Assembly (NCBI RefSeq): GCF_027923705.1
Contig: NZ_AP026442.1
Span: 1,426,001-1,490,000 of the forward strand
Length of the DNA: 64,000 nt
Source of the DNA: Cellulomonas sp. NTE-D12
GTDB taxonomy: Bacteria > Actinomycetota > Actinomycetes > Actinomycetales > Cellulomonadaceae
Direction of reading: 5' to 3'
Shown piece after piece: positions 17,993 through 24,144 of this stretch. The position numbers and the translations under genes were made by a program. Below the pieces are notes generated by a model that made no database searches, was not told where the DNA came from, and worked only from the letters and a program-made list of their open reading frames with translations. Positions within the stretch are counted from its first letter, which is position 1, and the number at the start of each line of letters is the position of its first letter.

Positions 17993-18012
17993 CGGCGCGC
18001 GGCTCCCGTTCC

Positions 18013-18621
18013 TCAGCAGGCCTGCGTCGTCGCGGCGCCCAGGGCGTCACCCTGGAGGAACTCGAAACCGAGCTCGACGGCGCGCACCAGCATCTCGACG
18101 TCGCACACGTGCTCGGCGACCAGCCGCGCACCGTAGCGCCGCGCCTCTTCCAGAGCATCGCCCGGCAGCCGCACGAGGTCGCGGCAGTCCACCTTGACGA
18201 AGTCGGCGTACGGCAGCATCGCCCGCTGGTCCGGCGACGCGGTGTAGTCGTCGACGGCGATGCGGTAGCCGCGGGCTCGCAGCCGCCGAAGCCCGAGCAG
18301 CACCCCGGCATGGGCCGGAACGGTCTCGACGACCTCGAGGACGAGCCGGCCTCGCGGTGCGGGGAGCGGTCGGTCGCGGACCAGGAACGAGCGCGTGACG
18401 TTGACGAAGGCCAGAGCCGACCCCGCCGCCACGCCGCCGTCGCCGAACACGGTGCGCAGCACCGAGGCGGACGCCTCGTCCTGCCGCGCCGCCGCCCAGC
18501 TGTCGACCCCAGCCGGCCGGCCGGAGATCGACCGGTACAGGTACTCGTGCCCGAGGAGTACTCCGTTCGTGGCCCAGATCGGCTGGAGAGCGACGGGAAG
18601 CCGCTGCGTGGGGACGCCCAT
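18013..18621 (-). CDS. Small stand-alone EAL-domain protein, ligand residues intact
   Basis: 202 residues, essentially one compact EAL domain with no sensor or GGDEF partner; it resembles the EAL half of YuxH-type EAL-HDOD proteins (LPVALQPIW then EYLYRS). EAL phosphodiesterases hydrolyse cyclic-di-GMP. Their conserved residues can be placed: Glu26 in EYLYR, Asn74 in FVNVT, Glu96 in LVLEVVE, Asp124-Asp125 in AVDDY, Lys143 in FVKVD, Glu170 in LVAEH and Gln190 in FLQGD. All are present, so either catalysis or ligand binding is possible. Start ATG 18621 is preceded by GGGAG and GGAGG. The paralogue at 18806-19534 lies upstream on the same strand with a 184-base gap (18622-18805), so a separate promoter is likely. 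The gap shows no other gene. Confidence 0.85.
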   Translation of the reverse strand: MGVPTQRLPVALQPIWATNGVLLGHEYLYRSISGRPAGVDSWAAARQDEASASVLRTVFGDGGVAAGSALAFVNVTRSFLVRDRPLPAPRGRLVLEVVETVPAHAGVLLGLRRLRARGYRIAVDDYTASPDQRAMLPYADFVKVDCRDLVRLPGDALEEARRYGARLVAEHVCDVEMLVRAVELGFEFLQGDALGAATTQAC

Positions 18622-18805
18622 CGGCGTGCTCCCGCCTCCACGCGTCCGGTGCACCTGTGCGGTCACATCGGATGAGAGCGGTGGTCGTCGGGATCGTGAC
18701 GGCGCATCGCCCGTTCGGCGCAGCCGACCATGACGCGACACTGCTCCGCTGCGGGTCAGCTGGGGACGCCGCAGGCGCCCCGGGACGGTGCGGGGGACCG
18801 ACGGC

Positions 18806-19534
18806 TCAGGGCACGACGGGCCGCGCGTCGGCCCGGTCGAGCACGCCCGCGCGCTCGAGCAGATTGCCCTGGAAGAGGTTCACGCCGAGCTCGCGCGCGT
18901 GCTGCAGCTGGTCCGGTCGTTCCACGTACTCGCCCACGACGAGCGCGCCGTACGACCGGGCGGCGCGGACGACGGGCCGGCCTTCCACGTCGAGGTCACG
19001 GACGTCGATCTTGACGAAGTCGACGAGCGGCAGCAGCTGACGTTCGCTGGGAACGTTGGTGAAGTTCGGGAGCGCGATCCGGAAACCCTGGGCGCGCAGG
19101 CGCCGGATCCCGCCGATGACGGCCGGGTCCACCGAGTCGCTCACCTCGATGACCAGCCGGTCCGGGCGGTGCGGCACCCGCAGCTCGCCGACCAGGTAGG
19201 CGCGTGGGCACCGGACGAACAGCAGCCGTCCCTGAGCGACGTCCTCCAGGTCGGCACGGCCGAACGTCGCGTCCAGGACGTGCGCGGTCGCCTCTTCGTG
19301 CTGCCGAGCGCTCCACGCGGAGGGGTTCTCCAGACGGTGCCCCGGTGACCGGAACGAGAGCTGGTAGGCAAAGGCCCGTCCGTGCTCGGTGAAGATGCCC
19401 TGCCGTGCGACGAGCACCGGCGCGCGTGCGACGTGCCGGTCCCACTCCAGTCGCAGCTGAGGCGGGATCGCCTCGTCCACCGCGGCGCCCAGCCGGGACA
19501 GGCTGTCGTCGCTCTCGGGCGTCATGCGGTTCAT
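18806..19534 (-). CDS. Degenerate EAL-like protein (paralogue of 18013-18621)
   Basis: 242 residues with an EAL-type fold recognisable from LVIEVSDSV, FVKIDVRDL, VVGEYVERP and VNLFQGNLL. The catalytic ligands are mostly gone: the EAL glutamate is Gln58 (FAYQLSFR), the Asn position is Arg108 (FVRCP), and the Asp pair is Pro156-Asn157 (ALPNFTN). Glu130, Lys175, Glu202 and Gln222 remain. It should not hydrolyse cyclic-di-GMP, but might bind it or a partner protein. I chose ATG 19534 (MNRMTPESDD); ATG 19525 is the alternative. No Shine-Dalgarno is visible. It is divergent from the secreted-peptide gene, sharing the 192-base intergenic region 19535-19726, in which CACATGTG (19540-19547) is a small palindrome close to its start. 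Confidence 0.75.
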   Translation of the reverse strand: MNRMTPESDDSLSRLGAAVDEAIPPQLRLEWDRHVARAPVLVARQGIFTEHGRAFAYQLSFRSPGHRLENPSAWSARQHEEATAHVLDATFGRADLEDVAQGRLLFVRCPRAYLVGELRVPHRPDRLVIEVSDSVDPAVIGGIRRLRAQGFRIALPNFTNVPSERQLLPLVDFVKIDVRDLDVEGRPVVRAARSYGALVVGEYVERPDQLQHARELGVNLFQGNLLERAGVLDRADARPVVP

Positions 19535-19663
19535 GACACCACATGTGTGCCCCAGGCACGCAGTTCGGCGGGGGTGGATTTTGGGGCGAGGCGATGCGGC
19601 CTTTGTGACGGTCCGTCGTTCCCGTGCCGACACGCCCCGAAACGTACCGAGAAGTAGGGACAT

Positions 19664-19700
19664 CGTGCGGTCCAGGTGTGATGATGGGAATGACCGCACG
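19664..19700. promoter_or_regulatory. Inverted repeat upstream of the secreted-peptide gene (candidate operator)
   Basis: Perfect 9-base arms CGTGCGGTC (19664-19672) and GACCGCACG (19692-19700) are separated by 19 bases and end 26 bases before the peptide ATG. The spacing, with centres about three helical turns apart, would suit a dimeric HTH regulator. The HTH-TPR protein 260 bases downstream is the obvious candidate, by inference only. Confidence 0.45.
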
Positions 19701-19726
19701 CACAACCATCATGACAGGAGCCCGTC

Positions 19727-19855
19727 ATGTCCCGCGCCGCCAAAACCCTCACCGCCGCCCTCGCCCTCGTCGCCCTGCTCGGCCTGAGCGCGCCCCAGGT
19801 CGCGCCCGGTTCGTCGACCGCCGGCGGCGCGATCGGCTGCTGCAAGACCTACTGA
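19727..19855 (+). CDS. Small secreted peptide, candidate pheromone precursor
   Basis: A 42-residue ORF not previously marked because of its size. The ATG at 19727 has a strong ribosome-binding site (AGGAG, 19716-19720, six bases away). The translation has a classic Sec signal: a short basic n-region (MSRAAKTLT), a hydrophobic core (about residues 10-22, AALALVALLGLSA), then a Pro/Ser/Ala linker. It ends with the short C-terminus GAIGCCKTY, which contains two adjacent cysteines. A 13-bp hairpin terminator follows ten bases after the stop, so the gene is transcribed alone. The next gene is an HTH-TPR regulator. The arrangement matches RRNPP precursor/receptor pairs of Firmicutes, in which the last 5-10 residues are the signal. 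A short lantipeptide-like or lipoprotein role is less likely: there is no lipobox and no modification enzyme nearby. Confidence 0.72.
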   Translation: MSRAAKTLTAALALVALLGLSAPQVAPGSSTAGGAIGCCKTY

Positions 19856-19864
19856 GCGTTCGTG

Positions 19865-19903
19865 CCGGCCGGGGCGGTTGTGACCCCATGCCGCCCCGGC
19901 CGG
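19865..19903 (+). terminator. Intrinsic terminator of the secreted-peptide gene
   Basis: Perfect 13-bp GC stem CCGGCCGGGGCGG / CCGCCCCGGCCGG (19865-19877 with 19891-19903), 13-base loop, followed by AATT. It separates the peptide gene from the HTH-TPR gene. Confidence 0.8.
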
Positions 19904-19929
19904 AATTGACCCGCTGTTGAAGGCGTCAC

Positions 19930-19951
19930 CTACCGAGGTCACAGGTAGAGT
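19930..19951 (+). promoter_or_regulatory. Promoter/operator of the HTH-TPR gene
   Basis: A TAGAGT -10 box (19946-19951) lies eight bases before the ATG at 19960, near-leaderless. It overlaps an inverted repeat CTACC (19930-19934) / GGTAG (19944-19948), a plausible autoregulatory site. Confidence 0.4.
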
Positions 19952-19959
19952 GACTTGGT

Positions 19960-21279
19960 ATGACGACCATCGCTGACCGTGTGCGGGAGGCGCGACTGGC
20001 TGCGGGCCTGTCCCAGACCGCCCTCGCCGGCAACGCGTTCTCGCCCAGCTACATCTCGCTCATCGAGTCCGGGCACCGGGAGCCGACAGATGCTGCGCTC
20101 ACGGTCCTCGCCGAGCGCCTGGGCAGCACGCTCGAGTACCTCAAGCACGGAGAAGAGGGCCCCAACGAGGCCCGGATCCGCTTGGAGCTCAGCTACGCCA
20201 GGCTCGACGTCACCACGGGGGACACCGAGGCGGCGCGCCGTCGCCTCGAGGCGCTCGACCTCGCGGTCGTCACGCCTGCGCTGCGTGTCGAGGTGCTGTC
20301 GGAGCTCGCTCGCACCCACGAGCTGCTCGGTGACCTCGAGGCGGCCGTCGAGATCCTCGAGCCGCTCCACGCCGACGAGCGCGTCCGGGGGCACCACCTC
20401 GAGGCGGCCAAGCTCGCCAACGCCCTTGTCGTCTCCTACCTCGAGGGTGGCGACCTGCACCGGAGCGTGGAGGTCGGAGAGGCCGCGCTGGAGGACCTGG
20501 TCCAGCAGGACCTGGTCGGCACCGACGAGCACCTGCGCCTGGGTTCGACGGTCCTGTGGTCCTACGTCGAACGTGGTGACCTGCTGTTCGCCACCCATCG
20601 AGCCGCCGAGCTGATCCAGCTCGCTGAGTCGCTCGGCTCACCGCGCGGCCGCGGGTCGGTGTACTGGAACGCGGCGCTGGTCGCCGAGGAGCGGCGGGAC
20701 TACGTGCTGGCCCAGCAGTACACGGAGCGGGCGCTCGCCCTGCTGTCCGAGGGCGAGCCGGACCGCGACCTCCCCCGGCTCCGGCTGAACTACGCGTGGC
20801 TCCTGCTGCGCTCGGACCCCCCGGAGCCGGCGGCGGCCCTGCAGCACATCCGCGGTGCGGCGCGCGACCTCGAGGTGCTCGGGTCCACCGTCGAGCTCGC
20901 GGCGATGGACGTCGAGACGGCGCGGGCGCACCTGCTGCTCGGAGATCCCGAGCTGGCGGAAGAGCGGGCCCGGCACGCGATCGAGCGCCTCGGCGCCGCG
21001 CCGCGCCTCGAGTCCGCAGTGGCGCACCTCGCGCTGGGCGACGCGCTCCACGCCCTTGGTCGCACCGAGGAAGCGGCCGGGGCCTACCAGTGGGCTGCCG
21101 ACGTCCTCGGCATGATGTCCGCCTCCCGACAGTCTGCGGCTGCGTGGCGGGACCTGGGGGACCGCTACCGGGCGCACGGCGATTCGGCTGCCGCCGCCCA
21201 GGCCTACGACCGTGCACTCGCGGAAGCGGGCTTCCGCAGCACCGTGCCTGTCGGCGGTTGGCAGGTCTGGGCGCGCTGA
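19960..21279 (+). CDS. XRE-type HTH regulator with C-terminal TPR array (RRNPP-like)
   Basis: 439 residues. A Cro/C1-type HTH (about residues 4-61) has the recognition segment SPSYISLIESGHREP, followed by ALTVLAERLG. The rest (about 70-435) is a continuous alpha-helical array of roughly eight to nine tetratricopeptide repeats; examples are LRVEVLSELARTHELLGDLEAAVEI, AAWRDLGDRYRAHGDSAAAAQAYDRAL-like units, and an ARAHLLLGDPELAEERARHAI unit (each quoted only in part by family pattern). HTH plus TPR is the architecture of PlcR, NprR, PrgX and Rgg, receptors that bind imported peptides in the TPR groove. The upstream small secreted peptide supports that role here. It could instead be a generic actinobacterial TPR regulator without a peptide ligand. 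It is monocistronic, ending before the 42-base palindromic terminator. Confidence 0.85.
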   Translation: MTTIADRVREARLAAGLSQTALAGNAFSPSYISLIESGHREPTDAALTVLAERLGSTLEYLKHGEEGPNEARIRLELSYARLDVTTGDTEAARRRLEALDLAVVTPALRVEVLSELARTHELLGDLEAAVEILEPLHADERVRGHHLEAAKLANALVVSYLEGGDLHRSVEVGEAALEDLVQQDLVGTDEHLRLGSTVLWSYVERGDLLFATHRAAELIQLAESLGSPRGRGSVYWNAALVAEERRDYVLAQQYTERALALLSEGEPDRDLPRLRLNYAWLLLRSDPPEPAAALQHIRGAARDLEVLGSTVELAAMDVETARAHLLLGDPELAEERARHAIERLGAAPRLESAVAHLALGDALHALGRTEEAAGAYQWAADVLGMMSASRQSAAAWRDLGDRYRAHGDSAAAAQAYDRALAEAGFRSTVPVGGWQVWAR

Positions 21280-21382
21280 GGAGAGGTGCCGGCGGCCGGT
21301 CGCCAGGAGGGCGGTGACCGGCCGGCGGCTTCACCCGCGGCTGCGGGCACCGGCTCGCCGGCGATGGCCGCCGGGCTCGGGC

Positions 21383-21424
21383 ACGACTGAGGGCGTCACC
21401 CCGCGGGGTGACGCCCTCAGTCGT
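21383..21424. terminator. Bidirectional terminator (42-base perfect palindrome)
   Basis: A fully self-complementary 42-base sequence (21-base arms, from ACGACTGAGGGCGTCACC to its mirror) lies between the convergent HTH-TPR gene (ends 21279) and rpsT (ends 21504). The remainder of 21280-21503 shows nothing else. Confidence 0.85.
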
Positions 21425-21503
21425 CGTGCGAAGCGGTGCCCTGCCGGGCTACCTCACGGAACTGCGGCCGAACGGCTTGGCGGCGCGGTGCGCGCCGCCG
21501 CTG

Positions 21504-21764
21504 TCAGAGGCCGTTGACCGACTTCGCGAGGGCCGACTTCTTGTTGGCGGCCTGGTTGGCGTGGATGACGCCCTTGGAGACGGCCTTGTCGAGCTTGCGG
21601 GACGCGGTGACCAGCGCCTCGCCGGCCTTCGCCTTGTCGCCGCCGGCGACAGCCTCGCGGACGCGCCGGACGTAGGTCTTCAGCTCGGACTTCACGGCCT
21701 TGTTCCGCATCCGCGCCTTCTCGTTGGTGCGGATGCGCTTGATCTGAGACTTGATGTTTGCCAC
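21504..21764 (-). CDS. rpsT: 30S ribosomal protein S20
   Basis: 86 residues, the normal length, binding 16S rRNA early in 30S assembly. The N-terminus MANIKSQIKRIRTNEKAR is characteristic, with the basic helix continuing RNKAVKSELKTYVRRV. The C-terminal GVIHANQAANKKSALAK motif is diagnostic of bS20. The start codon is GTG at 21764 without a good Shine-Dalgarno. In E. coli S20 also uses a weak start (UUG) as part of autogenous control, so the weak start may be meaningful. It lies on the opposite strand to holA. The gene order comEC-holA-rpsT of relatives is interrupted by the EAL/peptide/TPR block. Confidence 0.98.
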   Translation of the reverse strand: MANIKSQIKRIRTNEKARMRNKAVKSELKTYVRRVREAVAGGDKAKAGEALVTASRKLDKAVSKGVIHANQAANKKSALAKSVNGL

Positions 21765-21950
21765 GTGTGGACTCTCTGGTGTTCGCCGAAGCGGTCTGAC
21801 AGGTCGTGAGGGCGGTCCGGCTCCGGGACCGAGGCGGTGGGGACGCCCGTGCGGAGGAGCTGGACCAAGCAGCGCAGACGTGCCGTGCAGGTGGTCGGTG
21901 AGGTGGATCCCGCCGACGCAGGCCCGCCGGGCACGCGAGCGACCATGCTA
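21765..21950 (-). promoter_or_regulatory. rpsT promoter and long leader
   Basis: A minus-strand TAGCAT -10 box lies at 21945-21950, next to the stop of the PemK-like gene. Transcription would start near 21938, giving a leader of about 170 bases with a hairpin GGTCC...GGACC (21814-21830). A long structured leader with a weak GTG start fits S20 autoregulation; this is inference. Confidence 0.45.
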
Positions 21951-22487
21951 TCAGGCCGGGCGGTCGGCCATCGCGCGCGTGACCAGGTCGAACGTCGCAC
22001 GCGGAAGCACGGCGCCCTCGCGACGCACCGCTGCCGGGTCGATCCGCAGCACGCGGTCGAGGCGTACCTCGCTCGGCCGGCGGCGTGGGTCCCAGGGCCC
22101 GGTGCCGAGGTCCAGCCACACCTGGCCGTGACGGTCGGCACGCACGCCGCCCGCCTGGCCGGCAGGGACGTGGTCCTTGCTCGTCAGCATCAGTCCCAGC
22201 AGCCACGGTCCGTCGCGGCCCACGAGCAGGGTGGGCCGGTCCTTGCCCTGGCTGGGGTCCTCCTCGAAGGGCACCCAGGTCCAGACGATCTCGCCGGGGT
22301 CCGGTGCACCGTCGAGGTCAGGGGAGTAGGCCGGACGCACGGTCCCCTGGAAGTCGGGGAGCGCCCGGTGACGAGCGAGCGACGGGGCCGACGCAGCGCC
22401 CGCGGCCGTGCGTGGGGCTGAGGTCGGCACGGGACTCCCCGACGGTCGCCACCGGTCGAGGAGGGTGCGCCACCAGCTGCCGGCCAT
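21951..22487 (-). CDS. PemK/MazF-like protein (orphan toxin-like)
   Basis: 178 residues. After a basic, disordered N-terminus (about 1-60) comes a CcdB/PemK barrel: PDPGEIVWTWVPFEEDPSQG, then RPTLLVGRD, LLGLMLTSKDH and a late VRLDRVLRID. MazF/PemK proteins are usually mRNA-cleaving toxins encoded beside an antitoxin. No antitoxin-sized ORF adjoins this gene on either side, and such solitary PemK-like proteins next to rpsT are common in actinobacteria. It may not act as a toxin. I chose ATG 22487: a TACCGT box (minus, 22496-22501) ends eight bases before it. A TTG three codons upstream is the alternative. Confidence 0.8.
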   Translation of the reverse strand: MAGSWWRTLLDRWRPSGSPVPTSAPRTAAGAASAPSLARHRALPDFQGTVRPAYSPDLDGAPDPGEIVWTWVPFEEDPSQGKDRPTLLVGRDGPWLLGLMLTSKDHVPAGQAGGVRADRHGQVWLDLGTGPWDPRRRPSEVRLDRVLRIDPAAVRREGAVLPRATFDLVTRAMADRPA

Positions 22488-22495
22488 GGTGGGCA

Positions 22496-22560
22496 ACGGT
22501 AGCGGTCGGTCGTCACACGTAACACGGCGTAACGCAGCCGAGACATCGCGCTCCTAGCCT
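22496..22560. promoter_or_regulatory. Divergent promoters (PemK-like gene / ATP-grasp operon)
   Basis: Minus-strand TACCGT (22496-22501) serves the gene starting at 22487. Plus-strand TAGCCT (22555-22560) ends six bases before the ATG at 22567, so the ATP-grasp mRNA is probably leaderless. Confidence 0.5.
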
Positions 22561-22566
22561 CCCGGC

Positions 22567-24144
22567 ATGGCGGACCTGTTCGACGGCTATCCCACCGGGA
22601 GGGCGTGGGACGAGATGCTCGGTCCCGACGGGACCGTGCTGACCGCGTACCAGCAGGTGCACGCGGCGGTCGCGCGGCTCACCGCCGACGAGCTGCGCGC
22701 CCGAGCCGACGGCCTCGCGCGGTCGTACCTCAAGCAGGGCGTCACCTTCGACTACGCCGGTGAGGAGCGGCCCTTCCCGGTGGACGTGGTGCCCCGCGTG
22801 CTGACGGAGGACGAGTGGGACCACGTCGCCCCCGGGGTCGCCCAGCGCGTGCGCGCCCTCGAGGCGTTCCTGGCGGACGTGTACGGACCCCAGCGGGCGG
22901 TCGCGGACGGCGTCGTGCCGCGTTCGGTCATCGTGTCGTCGCACCACTTCTGCCGGGCGGCCCACGGCATCGAGCCGCCCAACGGGGTCCGGGTGCACGT
23001 CTCGGGCATCGACCTGGTTCGTGACGGGCACGGCGGATGGCGCGTGCTGGAGGACAACGTCCGCGTGCCCAGCGGCGTGAGCTACGTGCTGGCCAACCGA
23101 CGGTCCATGGTGCAGACGTTCCCGGAGCTGTTCGCGACGCTGCGCATCCGCCCCGTCGCCGACTACCCGCGCCGGCTGCACGCCGCGCTGACCGCTGCCG
23201 CGCCCGCCGGGGTCGACGAACCGACGGTCGTCGTCCTCACCCCGGGGGTGCACAACAGCGCGTACTTCGAGCACACGTTGCTCGCACGGATGATGGGCGT
23301 CGAGCTCGTCGAGGGCAGGGACCTGTTCTGCGCGGGCGGTCGCGTCTGGATGCGCACCACGCAGGGCCGTCGTCGGGTGGACGTGATCTACCGGCGGGTG
23401 GACGACGACTTCCTCGACCCGGTGGTGTTCCGTTCGGACTCCGTGCTGGGCTGCCCTGGGCTGCTGGCGTGCGCGCGCAGCGGGACGGTGACCCTGGCCA
23501 ACGCCGTCGGCAACGGCGTGGCCGACGACAAGCTCGTCTACACGTTCGTCCCCGACCTGATCCGGTACTTCCTGCGTGAGGAACCGATCCTGGCGAACGT
23601 CGACACGTGGCGGCTCGAGGAGCCGGGTGCGCTCGAGGAGGTGCTGGACCGGCTGGACGAGTTGGTGGTCAAGCCGGTCGACGGGTCGGGCGGGAAGGGC
23701 ATCGTCGTCGGACCCACCGCGAGCAGCGCCGAGCTGGCCGCGTTGCGTGACCGGCTCCTGGCCGACCCTCGCGGGTGGATCGCCCAGCCGGTCGTCCAGC
23801 TGTCCACCGTCCCGACCCTGGTGGAGGAGGGGCTCCGGCCGCGGCACGTGGACCTGCGGCCGTTCGCCGTCAACGACGGCGAGCACGTCTCGGTGCTGCC
23901 GGGTGGGCTCACCCGGGTGGCGCTGCCGGAGGGCCAGCTGGTCGTCAACTCCTCCCAGGGCGGCGGCTCGAAGGACACGTGGGTGCTCGGTCGGATGGCA
24001 CGCCGAGGTCCCGCCGCACCGCACACGCCGCCGCAGGCCGTCGCGAAGGATGCCTCGGTGCCGATCGACGCGGGTCCGGAGGACCTGCGCGGTCAGCAGA
24101 TGCAGCAGCAGCAGGCCCGGACGACCGGCGGTGCACCGTGCTGA
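22567..24144 (+). CDS. Circularly permuted ATP-grasp protein (DUF404/DUF407 family)
   Basis: 525 residues. This family has a circularly permuted ATP-grasp fold and is predicted to form amide or peptide bonds (amidoligase). Visible landmarks: EERPFPVDVVPRVL near residue 62, GVRVHVSGIDLVRDGHGGW (about 140), EDNVRVPSGVSYVLANRR (about 163), NAVGNGVADDKLVYTFVPD, KPVDGSGGKGIVVGP (ATP-binding glycine loop), and HVDLRPFAVND. The C-terminal ~30 residues are Gln-rich. It is the first gene of a three-gene operon with alpha-E and transglutaminase proteins, overlapping the next gene by seven bases. Comparative genomics (Iyer and colleagues' amidoligase work) treats this trio as a conserved peptide-tag or peptide-synthesis unit. 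The substrate is unknown. Confidence 0.9.
   Translation: MADLFDGYPTGRAWDEMLGPDGTVLTAYQQVHAAVARLTADELRARADGLARSYLKQGVTFDYAGEERPFPVDVVPRVLTEDEWDHVAPGVAQRVRALEAFLADVYGPQRAVADGVVPRSVIVSSHHFCRAAHGIEPPNGVRVHVSGIDLVRDGHGGWRVLEDNVRVPSGVSYVLANRRSMVQTFPELFATLRIRPVADYPRRLHAALTAAAPAGVDEPTVVVLTPGVHNSAYFEHTLLARMMGVELVEGRDLFCAGGRVWMRTTQGRRRVDVIYRRVDDDFLDPVVFRSDSVLGCPGLLACARSGTVTLANAVGNGVADDKLVYTFVPDLIRYFLREEPILANVDTWRLEEPGALEEVLDRLDELVVKPVDGSGGKGIVVGPTASSAELAALRDRLLADPRGWIAQPVVQLSTVPTLVEEGLRPRHVDLRPFAVNDGEHVSVLPGGLTRVALPEGQLVVNSSQGGGSKDTWVLGRMARRGPAAPHTPPQAVAKDASVPIDAGPEDLRGQQMQQQQARTTGGAPC

Noticed and set aside
18657..18664. GTGCGGTC upstream of the complete EAL gene, identical to half of the inverted repeat before the peptide gene
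   Set aside because: The same 8-mer also occurs inside coding sequence (for example in uppS near 47931 and leuA near 45680), so a shared regulator cannot be claimed.
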